From assembly GCF_040869045.1 (NCBI RefSeq), contig NC_090320.1:251410978-251474977 (forward strand): 64,000 nt of DNA, read 5' to 3'. Source of the stretch: Eurosta solidaginis (taxonomy: Eukaryota; Arthropoda; Insecta; Diptera; Tephritidae). The notes under the pieces are model-generated. The model worked only from the letters and a program-made list of their open reading frames with translations. It was not told the origin of the DNA and did no database searches. Each line of letters opens with the position of its first letter. The first letter of the stretch is position 1. Below, one piece after another: positions 32,346 to 44,067 of the stretch. A program made the position numbers and the translations under genes.

Positions 32346-32702
32346 CTGGACCCGGACTCAAATCCTAAGTAATATCCCTTTAGCCAGAAGTTTTGAAATT
32401 TTATCACTTAAAGACGATACGAAGGTGAGGAAATATACAATTTCAGAGTGAAATTTACACGAAATGTTGCCATTTTCTAAGTGTGACAGCAGGGACTGCG
32501 AAATCACCAGCGTATTTAAGTATACGACTTCAATTTCCAATTACGCGAATGGACGAAGATGCTACCGTCAAGAATGTATTTCAATCGGCTTTACAGTTTG
32601 GAAGCATAGGAAGGGGAGACTCTACTGAGTTGGGCGAGGTAGACTTGTCCTCCCATGGTGCTCAGTTACCGCGAAACCGAAATAGTTGGCAGGTGTGACT
32701 TG

Positions 32703-33215
32703 GGTAAAAATCTAGAACAGGAGTCGACTGCTAATACGCGTCCAAAAATATCGAGAGAGGTGTTAAAAGACGCGTATTAATCTCGACAACAATAATACGA
32801 AGGCGGACAAATTTTATCTCTGTCCGGATATATTTGCGGTTGAAGTTGGCAATTTTATGTGATTTTTGTAATGTTGTTGTGCACTAAAAGTAAATTTGTG
32901 TACAAAGGGATTTTGTATGCATTTAATTTGGTGCTCCCAACCCTTTGGTGGAGCGGTCAGGGTAGTTTTTATCAGCACGGACGAAGGCCGTCAACGAAAA
33001 AAGGTGTTCTGCGCAAAAATACTATGGATCCCACCCCCGGTTTCGGAGGGACCCGGCGTCATTTTTTGGTTTTTCGTTAATATCTTTTAAACGACTTATC
33101 ATTTTTATTTTCCGTCTTCGCATTATTAATACTGATGTCAAGACGCGTCGTTTGAAACTTCTCTCGACATTTTTGGACGCGTATTAGCAGTCGACCCCTG
33201 TTATAGACTACTACC
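32703..33215. mobile_element. MITE with GGTA ends and 8-bp duplication, copy A
   Basis: Left end GGTAAAAATCTAGAACAGG, right end (reverse complement) GGTAGTAGTCTATAACAGG, then both sides share GTCGACTGCTAATACGCG, so the inverted termini extend over about 65 bp. An exact 8-bp duplication GTGACTTG flanks the element (32695-32702, 33216-33223). No coding frame. The same family is at 36364-36853 with another 8-bp duplication. I do not recognise the superfamily: 8-bp duplications suggest hAT, P or Merlin groups, but GGTA termini fit none that I know well. Confidence 0.85.
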
Positions 33216-33386
33216 GTGACTTGTTACGATACGGCCAAAATCGTTTAGGCGGTTAAGTCCCAATTAATGATGATGTTCCCCCATTCAGCCAATTAGTGTA
33301 AGTTCTACCCAGCAGTCATAGTATAGGTTTACAAGTATAATATGTATGAGAAGCAAACAATTCCTTTCTCTTTCTAACACACTGCC

Positions 33387-33473
33387 GTTTGACACTTCGG
33401 CCAGTGTCAAACTGGTGTGGAACTCAGTGGAACCTGCGTGGAACATGCGTTTGACACTGAACGAAGTGTCAAA
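33387..33473. other. Two adjacent hairpins with a shared stem
   Basis: GTTTGACACT-TCGGCC-AGTGTCAAAC (33387-33412) and TTTGACACT-GAACGA-AGTGTCAAA (33450-33473) are near-perfect palindromes with the same stem and different loops, 37 bp apart. They lie between MITE copies. Confidence 0.7.
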
Positions 33474-33736
33474 ATTACCGGGGTAGCTGTCGTGGAAAGC
33501 GATGCAGGGAAACAAAAAAGGAGCGGAATATAAGATATGGATTGCGTGAAGGTCAAATTTTTTTACGAATTTAGTATGAAAATGTATTGCACCTATATGC
33601 GTCCTACAGAAAATTATACAAAAGTCTTGATTTTGTGGTATCTGAGGACGCGTATTTATTCCAGCATTAAGAATACAAACACGAGTGCTAAGTTTTTCTA
33701 CCTGTTCAAAAGATCTCCGCGAAAAACAGTTGAAAC

Positions 33737-33900
33737 CGAGGTCGACTGCTATAACCCGTCCAAAAATGTGGAAAGAGAAATAAAAAGACGCGATTTGTCC
33801 TATTATCAATAGTTCAAAGGCGAAAAATTATTCGAATTATTGGAGGCGAGGCAAAAACGCGTCTATTAATACCTCCCTCGACGGTTTTGGTCGTGTTTTA
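33737..33900. repeat. Decayed relative of the GGTA MITE
   Basis: GAGGTCGACTGCTATAACCC, CGTCCAAAAATGTGG and, at the far side, ACGCGTCTATTAATACCTCC and CCCTCGACGGTTTTGG resemble the inner parts of the terminal repeats of the GGTA MITEs. No clean ends or duplication were found. Confidence 0.5.
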
Positions 33901-33904
33901 GTAA

Positions 33905-34617
33905 TAAAGTATCACAATTTGTTTATTAAAATTGTCCAAAACATATGGATTTTAAAGAGAGATGTAAATAAGTGCTCATTTGAAAGTAAATAAGGATATT
34001 TCTTTGTAATTTTGCATTAAAAATTTTACACAGTTTTCGTTAGCAGCTACTACAATTTTCTTGGACCTAAGAAGTACAACAGTGCCAAATAGCATCAACA
34101 CAAAAAACGAATAAGAACAAGCATTTTATCAGGTGAGCGTGGCTGTGTCTGTGCGTGCTGCTACATATCCTACTTGTAGACCTGTACTATGCCCAGCAGT
34201 AAAATCAAATATTAAAACACTTGAAATTAAATTTATTTTTATATACTAGCTTTTAATTATCCAAAATCAAGTGAGCTATAAAATATTTTTCACAAAACTT
34301 CAAAACACTTTTATTTAAAAAAAAAAAAATTCAGCGTATTCAAAACGATTTTTCGTTGTCATATACAAAATAGAGCAAAAGATTTAAATTCTACGTTGAC
34401 ATCAAAGTGTGTGGCAAAATTTTCCCAAAAAAATACTAATTGGCAAAAGAAAAGAACGCGAGCGATAAAAACGCCACAGTTGTGCGAAATTTTGTAAAAC
34501 ATTTTATTTTATATATATTTTTTTACAACGAAGACCAACAACTGATAACAGCCAGTGGACTAAGAGCTGCCGAATAGGATTTTGATTTGTGCTTAAAATT
34601 CCACACAAAAAAATAAA
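33905..34617. other. Upstream region of the winged-helix/RS gene
   Basis: No coding frame. It contains CAG|GTGAGC at about 34130, a strong 5' splice-site candidate that could end a noncoding first exon, and a purine-rich stretch just before the ATG. A promoter was not identified with confidence. Confidence 0.35.
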
Positions 34618-35108
34618 ATGGCAAATCAAAATGGACAACTAATTTTACAAGCTTTGCAGAACCTACAGGAACCGGCAACGGTCATGAAAATTGTAACGCA
34701 TATCGCTGATACAGCTGGCGTAAGTGAACATGAAAATAAAATTTAAATATGTATATGTATATTTTGATTCATTATTGATTGAAAACATTTTTCTGTACTT
34801 CGCGTCTCTGACCCTTTTAATAGGTGCATCCCAATGATGTGAAAGAATCAGTGCAAGAGACTTTAAACGGAGGCGTACGTTACGGCTATATACAACGGGC
34901 AAATCGTAAATATTTTGCGGCACCTATTGATTTGGATAATATTGCCGTCGATGAGTGTAGTGAACCGGATGGTGAAACACAAACACAAAAAGAAGATAAT
35001 AAAGATAGCGGCGAAATGGAGGATCGTGGTGGTAGACGACGCAAGAGACGTGGTGGTCGTAGCCGTAGTCGTAGTCAACGTAGTTCCCGACGCCGACGTC
35101 GCCGTTAA
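34618..35108 (+). CDS. Small winged-helix-like protein with Arg/Ser tail (two exons)
   Basis: Exon 1 34618-34719 (34 codons) and exon 2 34824-35108, joined across a 104-bp intron with clean GTAAGT...TAG borders at 34720-34823. The 128-residue product has no frame break. Residues ~5-70 look like a winged-helix fold: ILQALQNL, then TVMKIVTHIADTAG, VKESVQETLNGGVRYGYI and wing QRANRKYFAAP. A ~25-residue acidic linker follows (EPDGETQTQKEDNKDSGE), then a basic RS tail (RGGRRRKRRGGRSRSRSQR, ending in six Arg). It resembles small fly proteins with DUF4777-like domains; this is an inference. A nuclear, nucleic-acid-binding role is plausible. The ATG lies in AAAAAATAAAATGGC. It is the only intact host gene I see. 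Confidence 0.85.
34720..34823 (+). other. Intron of the winged-helix/RS gene
   Basis: Donor GGC|GTAAGT and acceptor TTTTAATAG|GTGCAT, 104 bp, AT-rich. Splicing joins codon 34 to codon 35 in phase 0. Confidence 0.85.
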
Positions 35109-36355
35109 GTCTAAGAAAATCGGCTCAATAGAAACATTTAAATTTATTCGTATATATTTTGATAATGATGATTAATATATGTGATGTATGTGTACTGACT
35201 TTCATATTGTAATTCCTCAATCTAAATATATTGTGAGATAATTCAAAAACAGTGGTCATTCTGTATGCAAGAGCTTTTGAGTATATTAGAAACATCCCTC
35301 TGGGAATATTCTAGATGCCATGTCCTTTGATGCTTAGGGATTTCATTAACAATGGGAAGACACTTCCTGCTTCCCAATCAACCAAGGGGCCTGCGCATTG
35401 TTTACTATATAGTTTGGCAGCTTAAGTAGAGGTTATGTTGCGAATAGAGTGGAAGGCAGTGAACTAGGCAGTCGAATGTCATATAATGAAGGAAAGGTGT
35501 TCGGAGATTTTTCAAAGTTAAAAAAAAAAAGATAAAAGCTTTAATATAAATAAAAATATTGTTTTAATAACAACAAAAACGCCATATATATTCTGTATAC
35601 ATAAATTTGTAAGGATTATCTCACTTTAAAATTTGAATTAAATTATCTAGTTTTGTTTCGAAACTGAGTCGAGAACTGTGCGTGTGAATGTGCGAATTTT
35701 CACCGATCAGCTGTTAGTTGCGCTACTTGGTAAAATTTACAATGGGCCTGCGTGAGCTAGCCCTTATTCTGGGCCCGTATCGTGTTATACCATGATTCAA
35801 TCACAAAACGTTTGCTCGACTGGCAAATTTTTTGACAATTGCAGCCATTTTGCTCCCAAATCGAATTGACATCCGTTAACTGTGTTCCCTGCAGAAATTG
35901 TGTGACCAAAACGCACACATTCACTTGAGTTTTTTGACAGCCATAAATACACCGAGTGTACATGTGAGAATTCGGAGCATAGAATTCAGAAAATGAAATA
36001 GCAGGATGAAATATTTATTTTATATTTATTATCTCACTCTTTTTCTCACATTAAATGCATATGGATGGTGAAATTTGAAAATTGTTAACGGGAGTTGCGC
36101 GCCATTTTATTTCTTCGAAGAGCTGATTCCAGTTGTGATCAAAGTGTGTTGACTTCTTTCTGACAGGCACTCGCTTAACTGCGCATAACGGGAAGATCTG
36201 GGTTGCCATTGTTGTTTCGGTTGAAAAAGGTCAATTAGGGTTCTGTGCAGAGACGTAAAAGATTGAAACAAGGTTTATGTAGTCACAAAAGTGTTGCTCC
36301 TGTTCCACAGCATTTTAATTTTATATCATGGCGAAAAGTGTTCAGTTCAGAGTTA
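35109..36355. other. No gene seen
   Basis: AT-rich sequence downstream of the winged-helix/RS gene. No clear AATAAA follows the stop within 150 bp. Short frames (e.g. 35757-35963 minus) have no motif. No repeat ends were found. Confidence 0.45.
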
Positions 36356-36363
36356 TTGATTTT

Positions 36364-36853
36364 GGTAATAGTCTAGTTGAGGGGTCGACTGCTAATACGC
36401 TACCAAAAATATCGAGAAAGGTGTCAAAAGACGCGTATTAATCTCGATCTATGATCTATGTCCGGAGATATTTGCAGTTGAAGTTGGCGATTTACATGTG
36501 GTTGTTGTTGTGTTAGTACCCCCAAAAAAATTTGTGCATCACCGTGGCGGTAGCCACGGTTATACCACACACCCGAACTTGGCATGGCGTAGCCCAGGGT
36601 TATATGTTATAAGCGCGGCCCAAGGCCGCCAACTCAGAAAGGTGTTCTACGCAAAAATACTATGGATCCCACCCCCGATTTCGGAAGTACCCGCGGGTCT
36701 TTTTCGGTTTTTCGTTAATATCTTTTGAACGAGTTAATATTTTTATTTTCCGCCATCGGATTATTAATACTGATATCAAGACGCGTCGTTTGAGACCTCT
36801 CTCGATATATTTGGTAGCGTATTAGCAGTCGACCCCTCGACTAGACTATTACC
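36364..36853. mobile_element. MITE with GGTA ends and 8-bp duplication, copy B
   Basis: Starts GGTAATAGTCTAGTTGAGG, with GGGTCGACTGCTAATACGC next; the right end mirrors it (GTCGACCCCTCGACTAGAC, TATTACC). Inverted termini are about 70 bp. Flanked by TTGATTTT on both sides (36356-36363, 36854-36861). The interior shares CTATGGATCCCACCCCC, TTTTCGGTTTTTCGTTAATA and TGATATCAAGACGCGTCGTT with copy A. No coding capacity. Confidence 0.87.
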
Positions 36854-36949
36854 TTGATTTTCATTAAAAGTTTAATTTATTACGGAGGGTTACTCCTTTA
36901 ATTGTAAAAAGCAGAGAAAACGTAGAGTTTTTCAAATTATTGTGAAAAA

Positions 36950-37700
36950 CTTTTTAATTTGAATATCTGTACCCAAGTTCACTATGAAAAACTGAAAAAT
37001 GTACACTTATTGAAAACTCATTTGCACACAAAATTTACACTTTGAATTTAATTTTGTTTTTATGCACAAAATTTTGAAACTAAAAACAAAATTTTCATTT
37101 GTCAGAAAAAATAAAGAAAAAACTGCCAAAAAACCCTATCGAAATACAAACTGGCTTGTTTGTTTTTAATGAACTACGTTGAATTTTTCTTGTATTTCGT
37201 TAGTTTTTTCAAATATAGTTCACATACTTTCACCAGTATTGAAACCTTATTGGCTCCCTCGACAAAAAATATAAGAGAAAATACAAGAAAAATACATAGA
37301 AAATAAAGTAGCGTCATATAGGAGTTTGATTTGTTTGCAATTACAGCACCATTATATTTGCAGGAGGCTTTCACAGCTACAAAAATTAAGGCGGATTTAA
37401 ACAGACGCTTTGGTTGTGTTGCATTCATTAATTCATCTGTCGGGCGAAGTATCGAAAAATTTTCATAAATACTTTGGTTGCGTGCCTACGCTAAACTATA
37501 TTTCAAAAAACTAACGAAATACAAGAAAAATACAAGCTTTCATTAAAAACAAACGAGCCAGTTTGTTTTTCGATAGGTTTTTTTGACGTTCGGCCGTTTT
37601 TTCTTTATTTTTTTCAGACAAATGAAAGTTTTTTTTTAGTTTGAAAATTTGGTGCATAAAAACACAATTAGAATCAAGTTTCTTGTGAAAAAAGTGAACC
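36950..37700. repeat. Fold-back repeat with ~170-bp inverted arms
   Basis: The left arm (about 37035-37215) carries GTTTTTATGCACAAAATTTT, TTTCATTTGTCAGAAAAAAT, ACTGGCTTGTTTGTTTTTAA and TTCTTGTATTTCGTTAG. The right arm (about 37510-37690) has the same blocks inverted: CTAACGAAATACAAGAAAAA, AAACAAACGAGCCAGTTTGT, TTTTTTCAGACAAATGAAAG and TTGGTGCATAAAAACA. The middle (about 37220-37505) includes AATAAAGTAGCGTCATATAG, also found near 48020, so related material is dispersed. No target duplication was identified. Confidence 0.65.
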
Positions 37701-37744
37701 ATTAGAGAAAGAAATAATTTGCGCGTGTTATTTGCATTGTTATA

Positions 37745-38553
37745 CATTTCATGAAAATGAAATGTTATATTAATTTCGTCACGAAACCGAAAATTGTAAG
37801 TCCTTAAAGAAAAATAGATAGACCCACCATTAAGTATACCGAAATAATCAGGTTGAAGAGCTGAGTTGATTTAGCCATGTCCGTCTGTCCGTCTGTCTGT
37901 TTGTATGCAAACTAGTCCCTCAATTTTTGAGATATCTTGATAAAATTTGGTGAGCGAGTGTATTTGGGTGTCCGATTAGAGATTTGTCGGAACCGACCGG
38001 ATCGGACCACTATAGCATATATCCTCCATACAACCGATTTTTCAGAAAAAGAGGATTTTTGTAATATCTTACCCAATTTAACAGATTGAAGCTTCAAACT
38101 TCACCATATACTTTCGTATATTGCACATATTGTTGCCTGAAAAAATTGATGAGATTGGTCGTATATATAGTATATATCCCCCACAACCGATTGTTCAGAT
38201 AAGGAACTTTTCGTAATTACTGCCCCATTTTAAGAGCTAGAGGCTTCAAATTTCAACGAATGCTTAGGTATATAGCATATATTGTTGTCTGAAAAAATCA
38301 TAAAGATCGGTGGTATATATAGTTTATATATGGTGGTATATATAGTATATATATATAGTATAAATATATATATATTTTCGCAAATTTTAGCCCCATTTTA
38401 ACAGCTAGAAGCTTCAAATTTCACCGAATACTTACGTATATAGCATATACTGTTGTCTGAAAAAATCATTGAGATCGATGGTATATATAGTATATATCTC
38501 ATACAACCGATTGTTCAGATAAGAAACTTTTCGCAATTTCTACCCCATTTTAA
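37745..38553. repeat. First GTCY-bearing array element, left part (split by a LINE)
   Basis: Head sequence (TTAATTTCGTCACGAAACCG, AAGTCCTTAAAG, CCATTAAGTATACCGAAATA) with a tract GTCCGTCTGTCCGTCTGTCTG, followed by ~150-bp subrepeats built on TGTTGTCTGAAAAAATCAT and CAACCGATTGTTCAGATAAG. The tract and the AT blocks resemble the mini-me/DINE-1-like nonautonomous repeats known from flies; this assignment is inference. The array continues at 44175 on the other side of the LINE, with TACCCCATTTTAA duplicated. Confidence 0.75.
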
Positions 38554-38717
38554 CCCTCACTAGGATAGGCACCTTGTCGTTGGTGTGAGGGCTTAGCCGA
38601 ACTCCATAGCGCCCGACTATGAGGCGGAGCTGTTTAGGACTGACATCTACGCCGTTTCGCCTCATAGGAGGGCGGCGGGATGTCGGTGACCAAGAACTGC
38701 CAACCCCCTAATCCAGG

Positions 38718-40527
38718 GTGTTATGCGGACCGTGCCTATTGGACGATTTGCAGCCAGGGGATAAATTCGGCTGTATTCGAACGGAGCCTTCCCGATACCG
38801 GGCCATCTCGGGAAGTATTTATGGCCTTACCGCAGTAAGGGGCGCTGCTGTGGCGGACGGTTCTTTCCCCGTATATAATACTGGACCGCTGAGCCCGCCT
38901 TGTCGGGCAGGTGGTCGTACGACCAAGATGAACAACTCATTACCTGAACGTAATAAGGAGGATGTAAAGAGGAGGACTGAGTCGCAATCCAGGGACGACA
39001 AATACGAATTAAGCGATGCGTCGGACTCGGGGAGCGAGAGTAGTGCTGATTCAATGAACTCCGTGTTGGAGAAGCACACAAATGAAAACGGAGTAAAAGA
39101 GTGGAGAAGGGTACGGAGCAGAGGAAGTAAAAGAGCTCTCTCGCAGTACCGTGCAGCACTAAGAATTGTACAACGCTTGGGAGCAGTGGTCGACCCAACA
39201 GAAGTGGAGATCGAGCGCTTGGAATGGGCCCATGAAGCGGTAGAAGTAGGTCGAAGGCAGTTCAAAAGGTTTGCTGCGAGAAACCCTCGGTTCTGCAACC
39301 GGTACGAGGAGGAAGAAGCGTCGAATGGCAGAATGAAGAGGCAACGTTCGGCAGAAGGCGACAAGCCTACTTTCAAGAGGCAGAAAGGACCCAGTCCTAG
39401 AGCCGCGAGGCAGGGCAGTCGCATAGACAAGACAAGTAGGCCCAAAGCTGCAAGACAGATGGGTTCCAATAGCGAGGTAGCAACTACCTCGAAAGCTGCC
39501 AGTCAGAGGGAAGTTCCAACTACGGAAGTAGGAAATAAGCCAAAGGGAGATAACGCTAAGACTCCGGCTTTCTCGGAGGCGCTAAAGGGAGTTAACGCGA
39601 AGACTCCGGTGTTCTCGGAGGTTCCAAAGGGAGATAACACTAAGACTCCTGCTTTTCCCGAGAAGATGAGTGATGTGGCAAAGCAGTCACTGACTGTGGC
39701 GCTGGTTGATCGTAGCAGTCCGTTCGGACAAATGACTACTGAAAGGTGGAGATCTGTGGAAAGGGAGCTTATTAGCTTAATGCTTAAGATGATGCGGGAA
39801 CAACCAAGTAAGCCCCTTCCAACCTTTGATTCGGGGGGATGGTATAATGGTGTGAAGATGATAGCGTGCGACAACATCGCGAGCTTGCGGTGGATGGAGG
39901 AAGTCGTTCCAAACCTCCAAAGGCAAGGCACGAACGCGCGGTTTGAGGTGGTGGATAAAGCGCAAAACGGTACCAAAAGTTAAGGTATGGATACCATGCG
40001 TGATGAAGTCGGAGGATACACTGCGACTTCTGCAGAATCAGAATCCGAACATACCGACACAGGATTGGAAGGTACTTACTGTATCTCGGCCTACCGAGGA
40101 TGGTCAGTTCTACATCTTCCAAATAAACAAGCAGGCGGAGAATATTTTGTACACGCAGCTTGGCAAAATGTCCTTTGGCACTGCCAAAATTTACATGCGA
40201 CTCAGGAAAAGAAGTCCCGAGGATAAAAATCCTAACACGCTGGAAGTGGGCGAAGTCGAAAAGGACCTCAGAAGCCGAAGGGAAAAAAGACAGGTGGAGG
40301 TCCCCGACGTCACCACGAACGTGCTAGAAGAGGACCAACCGCTAAATGGTGATGTGACTCGCACAGAGGAACACACGGCACAACATTCACGAGGGGCTGA
40401 AGGGGGCCTCGAATACTCCAAACCAAAAGGGCAAGAGGAGGACGACGACGTCAAGACGAAAGTGCTGGAGGGGGACAAACAGCCCAATGGTGCTGCGAGT
40501 CCTACAGATAAACCTCCAACACAGTAA
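38718..40527 (+). pseudogene. LINE ORF1 (nucleic-acid-binding, DUF4780-like C-terminus), one frameshift
   Basis: ORF1-type protein that would coat LINE RNA. An open frame runs from 38718 (a more natural ATG is at 38931, MNNSLPERNKEDV) to 39983. It holds an acidic S/E-rich region (SDASDSGSESSADS), a basic R/K-rich middle, and three repeats of the type KGDNAKTPAFSE at about residues 275-315. Near 39960-39980 the frame changes: the DUF4780-like domain begins in the first frame (WRSVERELISLMLKMM ... FEVVDKA) and continues in the next (VPKVKVWIPCVMKSE, FQINKQAENILYTQLGK, GTAKIYMRLRK). It ends at 40527 and overlaps the ORF2 start by 41 bases. Confidence 0.75.
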
Positions 40528-43500
40528 AGTGGCGTCGAGCGAAATCTTCCTAACCCTTGAGGAGGGTTCGTTTGACGTGGCGCTGATCCAGGAGCCGTGG
40601 CTCTCATCGGGAGGAAAGGTTTCTGGACTTAGCGCGCGCGGGTTTGGCGTTTACTACGCACAAACGGAAGGACGGGTGCGAGCTGTAGTAATGGTAAGGA
40701 AAAAGCTGCATTCATATATACTGCCTAATTACACTACCGAGGATCTCGTAGCGGTGGCCGTTGAGCAAAAGAATAAGCAGGCATTTATCCTGGCGTCCTG
40801 CTACATGGGCCATGCTGCGGAGGTTCCACCGATGGAGTGCAAAAGGCTAGTACAGGAGGAAGGGCGCAAAGGGCGGTTGGTCATAGGCGCAGATGCAAAT
40901 GCGCACCACAACGCGTGGGGAGGAGCAGATACAAACGAGAGAGGCGAATCTCTATTTTGTTACATCCTGCAAACCAATTTGCAGATAGCCAACAGGGAAA
41001 TGTTCCTACATACATTGGTCCAACATCCAGCAATGTTCTGGATATTACATTGAGCTCCGAGCGTGATATATCAAGATATGATTGGGTGGTTCTCGATAGA
41101 CCATCCTTCTCCGACCATGCGTATATAAGCTTCAGCATCCCACTAAAGAGGGTAGAGAAGGGAGGAACCTTTAGAAACCCTAGGGCAACGAATTGGACTA
41201 AATTCCAGAAACATGTAGAAACGAAACTGGGACAACCCAAAGAGGTCGCTAATGTAGAGGAACTGGAGGAGTCGAATGAATTCCTAACAAGGACGCTTAT
41301 GACTGCGTATAACAAAGCTTGCCCTCTAAGAAGATTCAGAGGAAAAGCAAAGCCGCCATGGTGGAGCAATGAGCTGAGTCTTCTAAGAAGACAGGTAAAA
41401 GAAATGTTTAAACTCGCAAAGACTGCGGAAAGCGAAGCGTGTCGGGACGAGTACAGGGATCTACTGAGGATCTACAAGCGTGAAATTACCAGGGCGAAGA
41501 GAAACTCATGGAAAAGTTTCTGTACGGACATAGAGTGCTCCAGTGAAACAGCACGGTTGAAAAAAGTCCTAGCAAAGGGAAACATAGTCCAGGGACTAAT
41601 AAAGAAAGAGAACGGGGAATGGTCACGTGATAGTGAGGAATCCCTTGAGGTGCTTCTCGATACACATTTCCCATCGGGAGACGGTTTAGAAGAACCAGCA
41701 GACATCACTCACACTTCGATCACGGAGCTAGTGGTGCCGGGCTTGGTGACCGATACCAAGATCGAGTGGGCAGTGAAGACGTTTTCTAAGTTTAAATCGC
41801 CGGGCCCAGATGGTATATTCCCGGCCATGCTACAAGTCTCAAGTAGGGCGGTCGTGGAATGGCTTAAAATAATATTCGATGGGTGCATAAGACTGAATCA
41901 TGTACCGCACTCTTGGAGAACTGCTCGTGTAGCTTTTCTACCAAAGGCGGGGAAGATCGGTCACGTGTATCCCAAAGACTATAGACCCATTAGCTTAACA
42001 TCATTTCTGCTCAAAACCTTTGAGAGGCTGATAGATGTGTACATAAAGTCCAACGTGGATGAAAAGCTGCTCTCCACAACACAGCATGCGTACACCAAAG
42101 GCAAGTCGGTAGACACCGCATTGCATAGGGTGGTAATAAGCATAGAGAAATCCCTGGAATATAAGGAGTATGCTCTAGGAGTCTTCTTGGACATTGCCGG
42201 GGCTTTCAATAATGTTGCAAAATGGGCGATTATGGATGGTCTTAATTACATTAAAGTACATCCTGCCTTAATCAGATGGATCGGCTGCATGTTAAATTGC
42301 AGAAAGATTATATCACAATGGGGATTGTACGAGGCCACGAAATCAGTGGACAGGGGCACGCCGCAGGGAGGGGTGCTATCACCTCTGCTGTGGACACTGG
42401 TCATCAACCAACTGCTCAGGCAATTCGATGAGGGACCCGTAAAACTTACGGCTTACGCAGATGACGTTGCAATTGTCATAAGTGGAAAATGCCTTCCAAC
42501 GATTAGTTCTTTGATGGATCGGGCGCTTCGGGATATTCATACCTGGGCATCTAATGTCGGGCTGAAAGTCAATGCGGAGAAGACGGATATGGTCTTGTTT
42601 ACAAAGAGGTACAAGGTCCCAAATTGGACCTGGCCTAAGTTAGGAGCGGTGACCTTACAGGAGAAACCTTGCACAAAATATCTAGGAATCATCCTAGACA
42701 GTAAGCTGTCATGGAAGCTCAATGTGGAGGAGAGGGTCAAGAAGGCCTCAACGGCACTCTATGCATGTAAAAGAATGCTGGGGTGTACGTGGGGCCTATC
42801 GCCCTCTCTTTCTCATTGGGTTTTTACAGCGATTGTAAGCCCTATTCTATACTATGGAGTTCTTGTTTGGTGGAAAGCCACACAAAAAACAACATACCTC
42901 AAAAAATTAGAGGGGGTATGCAGACTATCGATGCTTTGCATTACGGGAGCCCTGAAAACAACCCCGACGGCTGCACTGTATGCCATTCTGCACATTCCAC
43001 CTGTAGACCTGGTAGCAAAGAACAAAGCGTTAACGACCGCAACCAGGCTCGATGCTTCGGGGCAGCTTGAGCGCCGACCATATGGCCATAGTAGTATAGC
43101 GTCCTCAGTCACAAGACGAACAGACTACATGATTCCCTACCTGCACTTTGAGGGAGATCTTAAGGCCACAATAGAGGTGGACGGTTGGCGCAAGGGTGCG
43201 CAAATGGCGGACGAGGCGATACATCTGTACACCGATGGTTCCAAAATAGTGGAAGGAGTAGGGTCTGCGGTATACTGCGCTGATCCGGAATTAAGCAGAT
43301 CCTACAGGCTGCCGGATTACTGTAGCGTTTTCCAAGCGGAAATATTAGCCGTAACCAAAGCAGTAGAAACCCTGGAAGAGAATAGCTTAAGCTGCAACCG
43401 TGTTAACTTTTATATTGACAGTCAAGCAGCAATTAAGGCAATAATCTCGCATAGCACAGCATCTAAATGCGTGTTAGAGTGTAAGCAGTCTCTGGAGAGA

Positions 43501-44067
43501 ATCGGGACAGGGAGAAGCATACATCTATATTGGGTCCCAGGGCATATGGGAATAGATGGGAATGAAAAAGCGGACGAATTAGCTAAAAAGGGCGCATCCC
43601 TTGAAGCTTGCTCCGTAGACGTCCCAATTAGATTGGGCGAGATTAAGCGAAGGCGAGAGGTGCACATGATCGACCAAGCAGAAAAGGCGTGGGTTCAAGC
43701 GCGGGGCTGTAAAGTGTCGAAGATTATGTGTAGGTCTTACAACCTTAGACTAACACAGTTGCTTCTATCATTAAAAAGAGAGGACTGTAGACTCATGACG
43801 GGTATTCTGACTGGACACTGCCTTCTGGCGTCACATGCCTTTAAATTAGGCTTGGTCAGTGAAAGCAGGTGTAGGAAGTGCGGGTTGGAGGAGGATACGA
43901 TCGAGCACGTTCTGTGCTCGTGCCCTGCACTTGCCAGGCTCAGACTCCAGCTATTAGGAGTGATACAGCTGTCAGATCTAGAAGCAGCAAGTGGCTTAAG
44001 TCCTAGGAAGCTTCTAGTATTTGCCAAGAGGACGGAGTTATTTTCTAACATAGGTCCTGGTTTTTGA
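40487..44067 (+). pseudogene. LINE ORF2 (endonuclease, RT, RNase H, zinc finger), one frameshift
   Basis: Replicase of the LINE. The endonuclease starts VLRVLQINLQHSK, then ALIQEPWL, GADANAHHNAWGG; a frame change near 41000 moves the rest (SFSDHAYISFSIP) to another frame. RT follows: KSPGPDGIFPAMLQ, YRPISLTSFLLKTFERL, DIAGAFNNV, GTPQGGVLSPLLWTLV (~510), active site TAYADDVAIV (~540). RNase H: IHLYTDGSKIVEG, FQAEILAVTKA, FYIDSQAAIKA, DGNEKADELAKK, with all four acidic residues. C-terminal CRKCGLEEDTIEHVLCSC is a CCHC-type finger. One frame change in ORF2 and one in ORF1 are the only clear lesions, so the copy was active not long ago. Confidence 0.9.
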
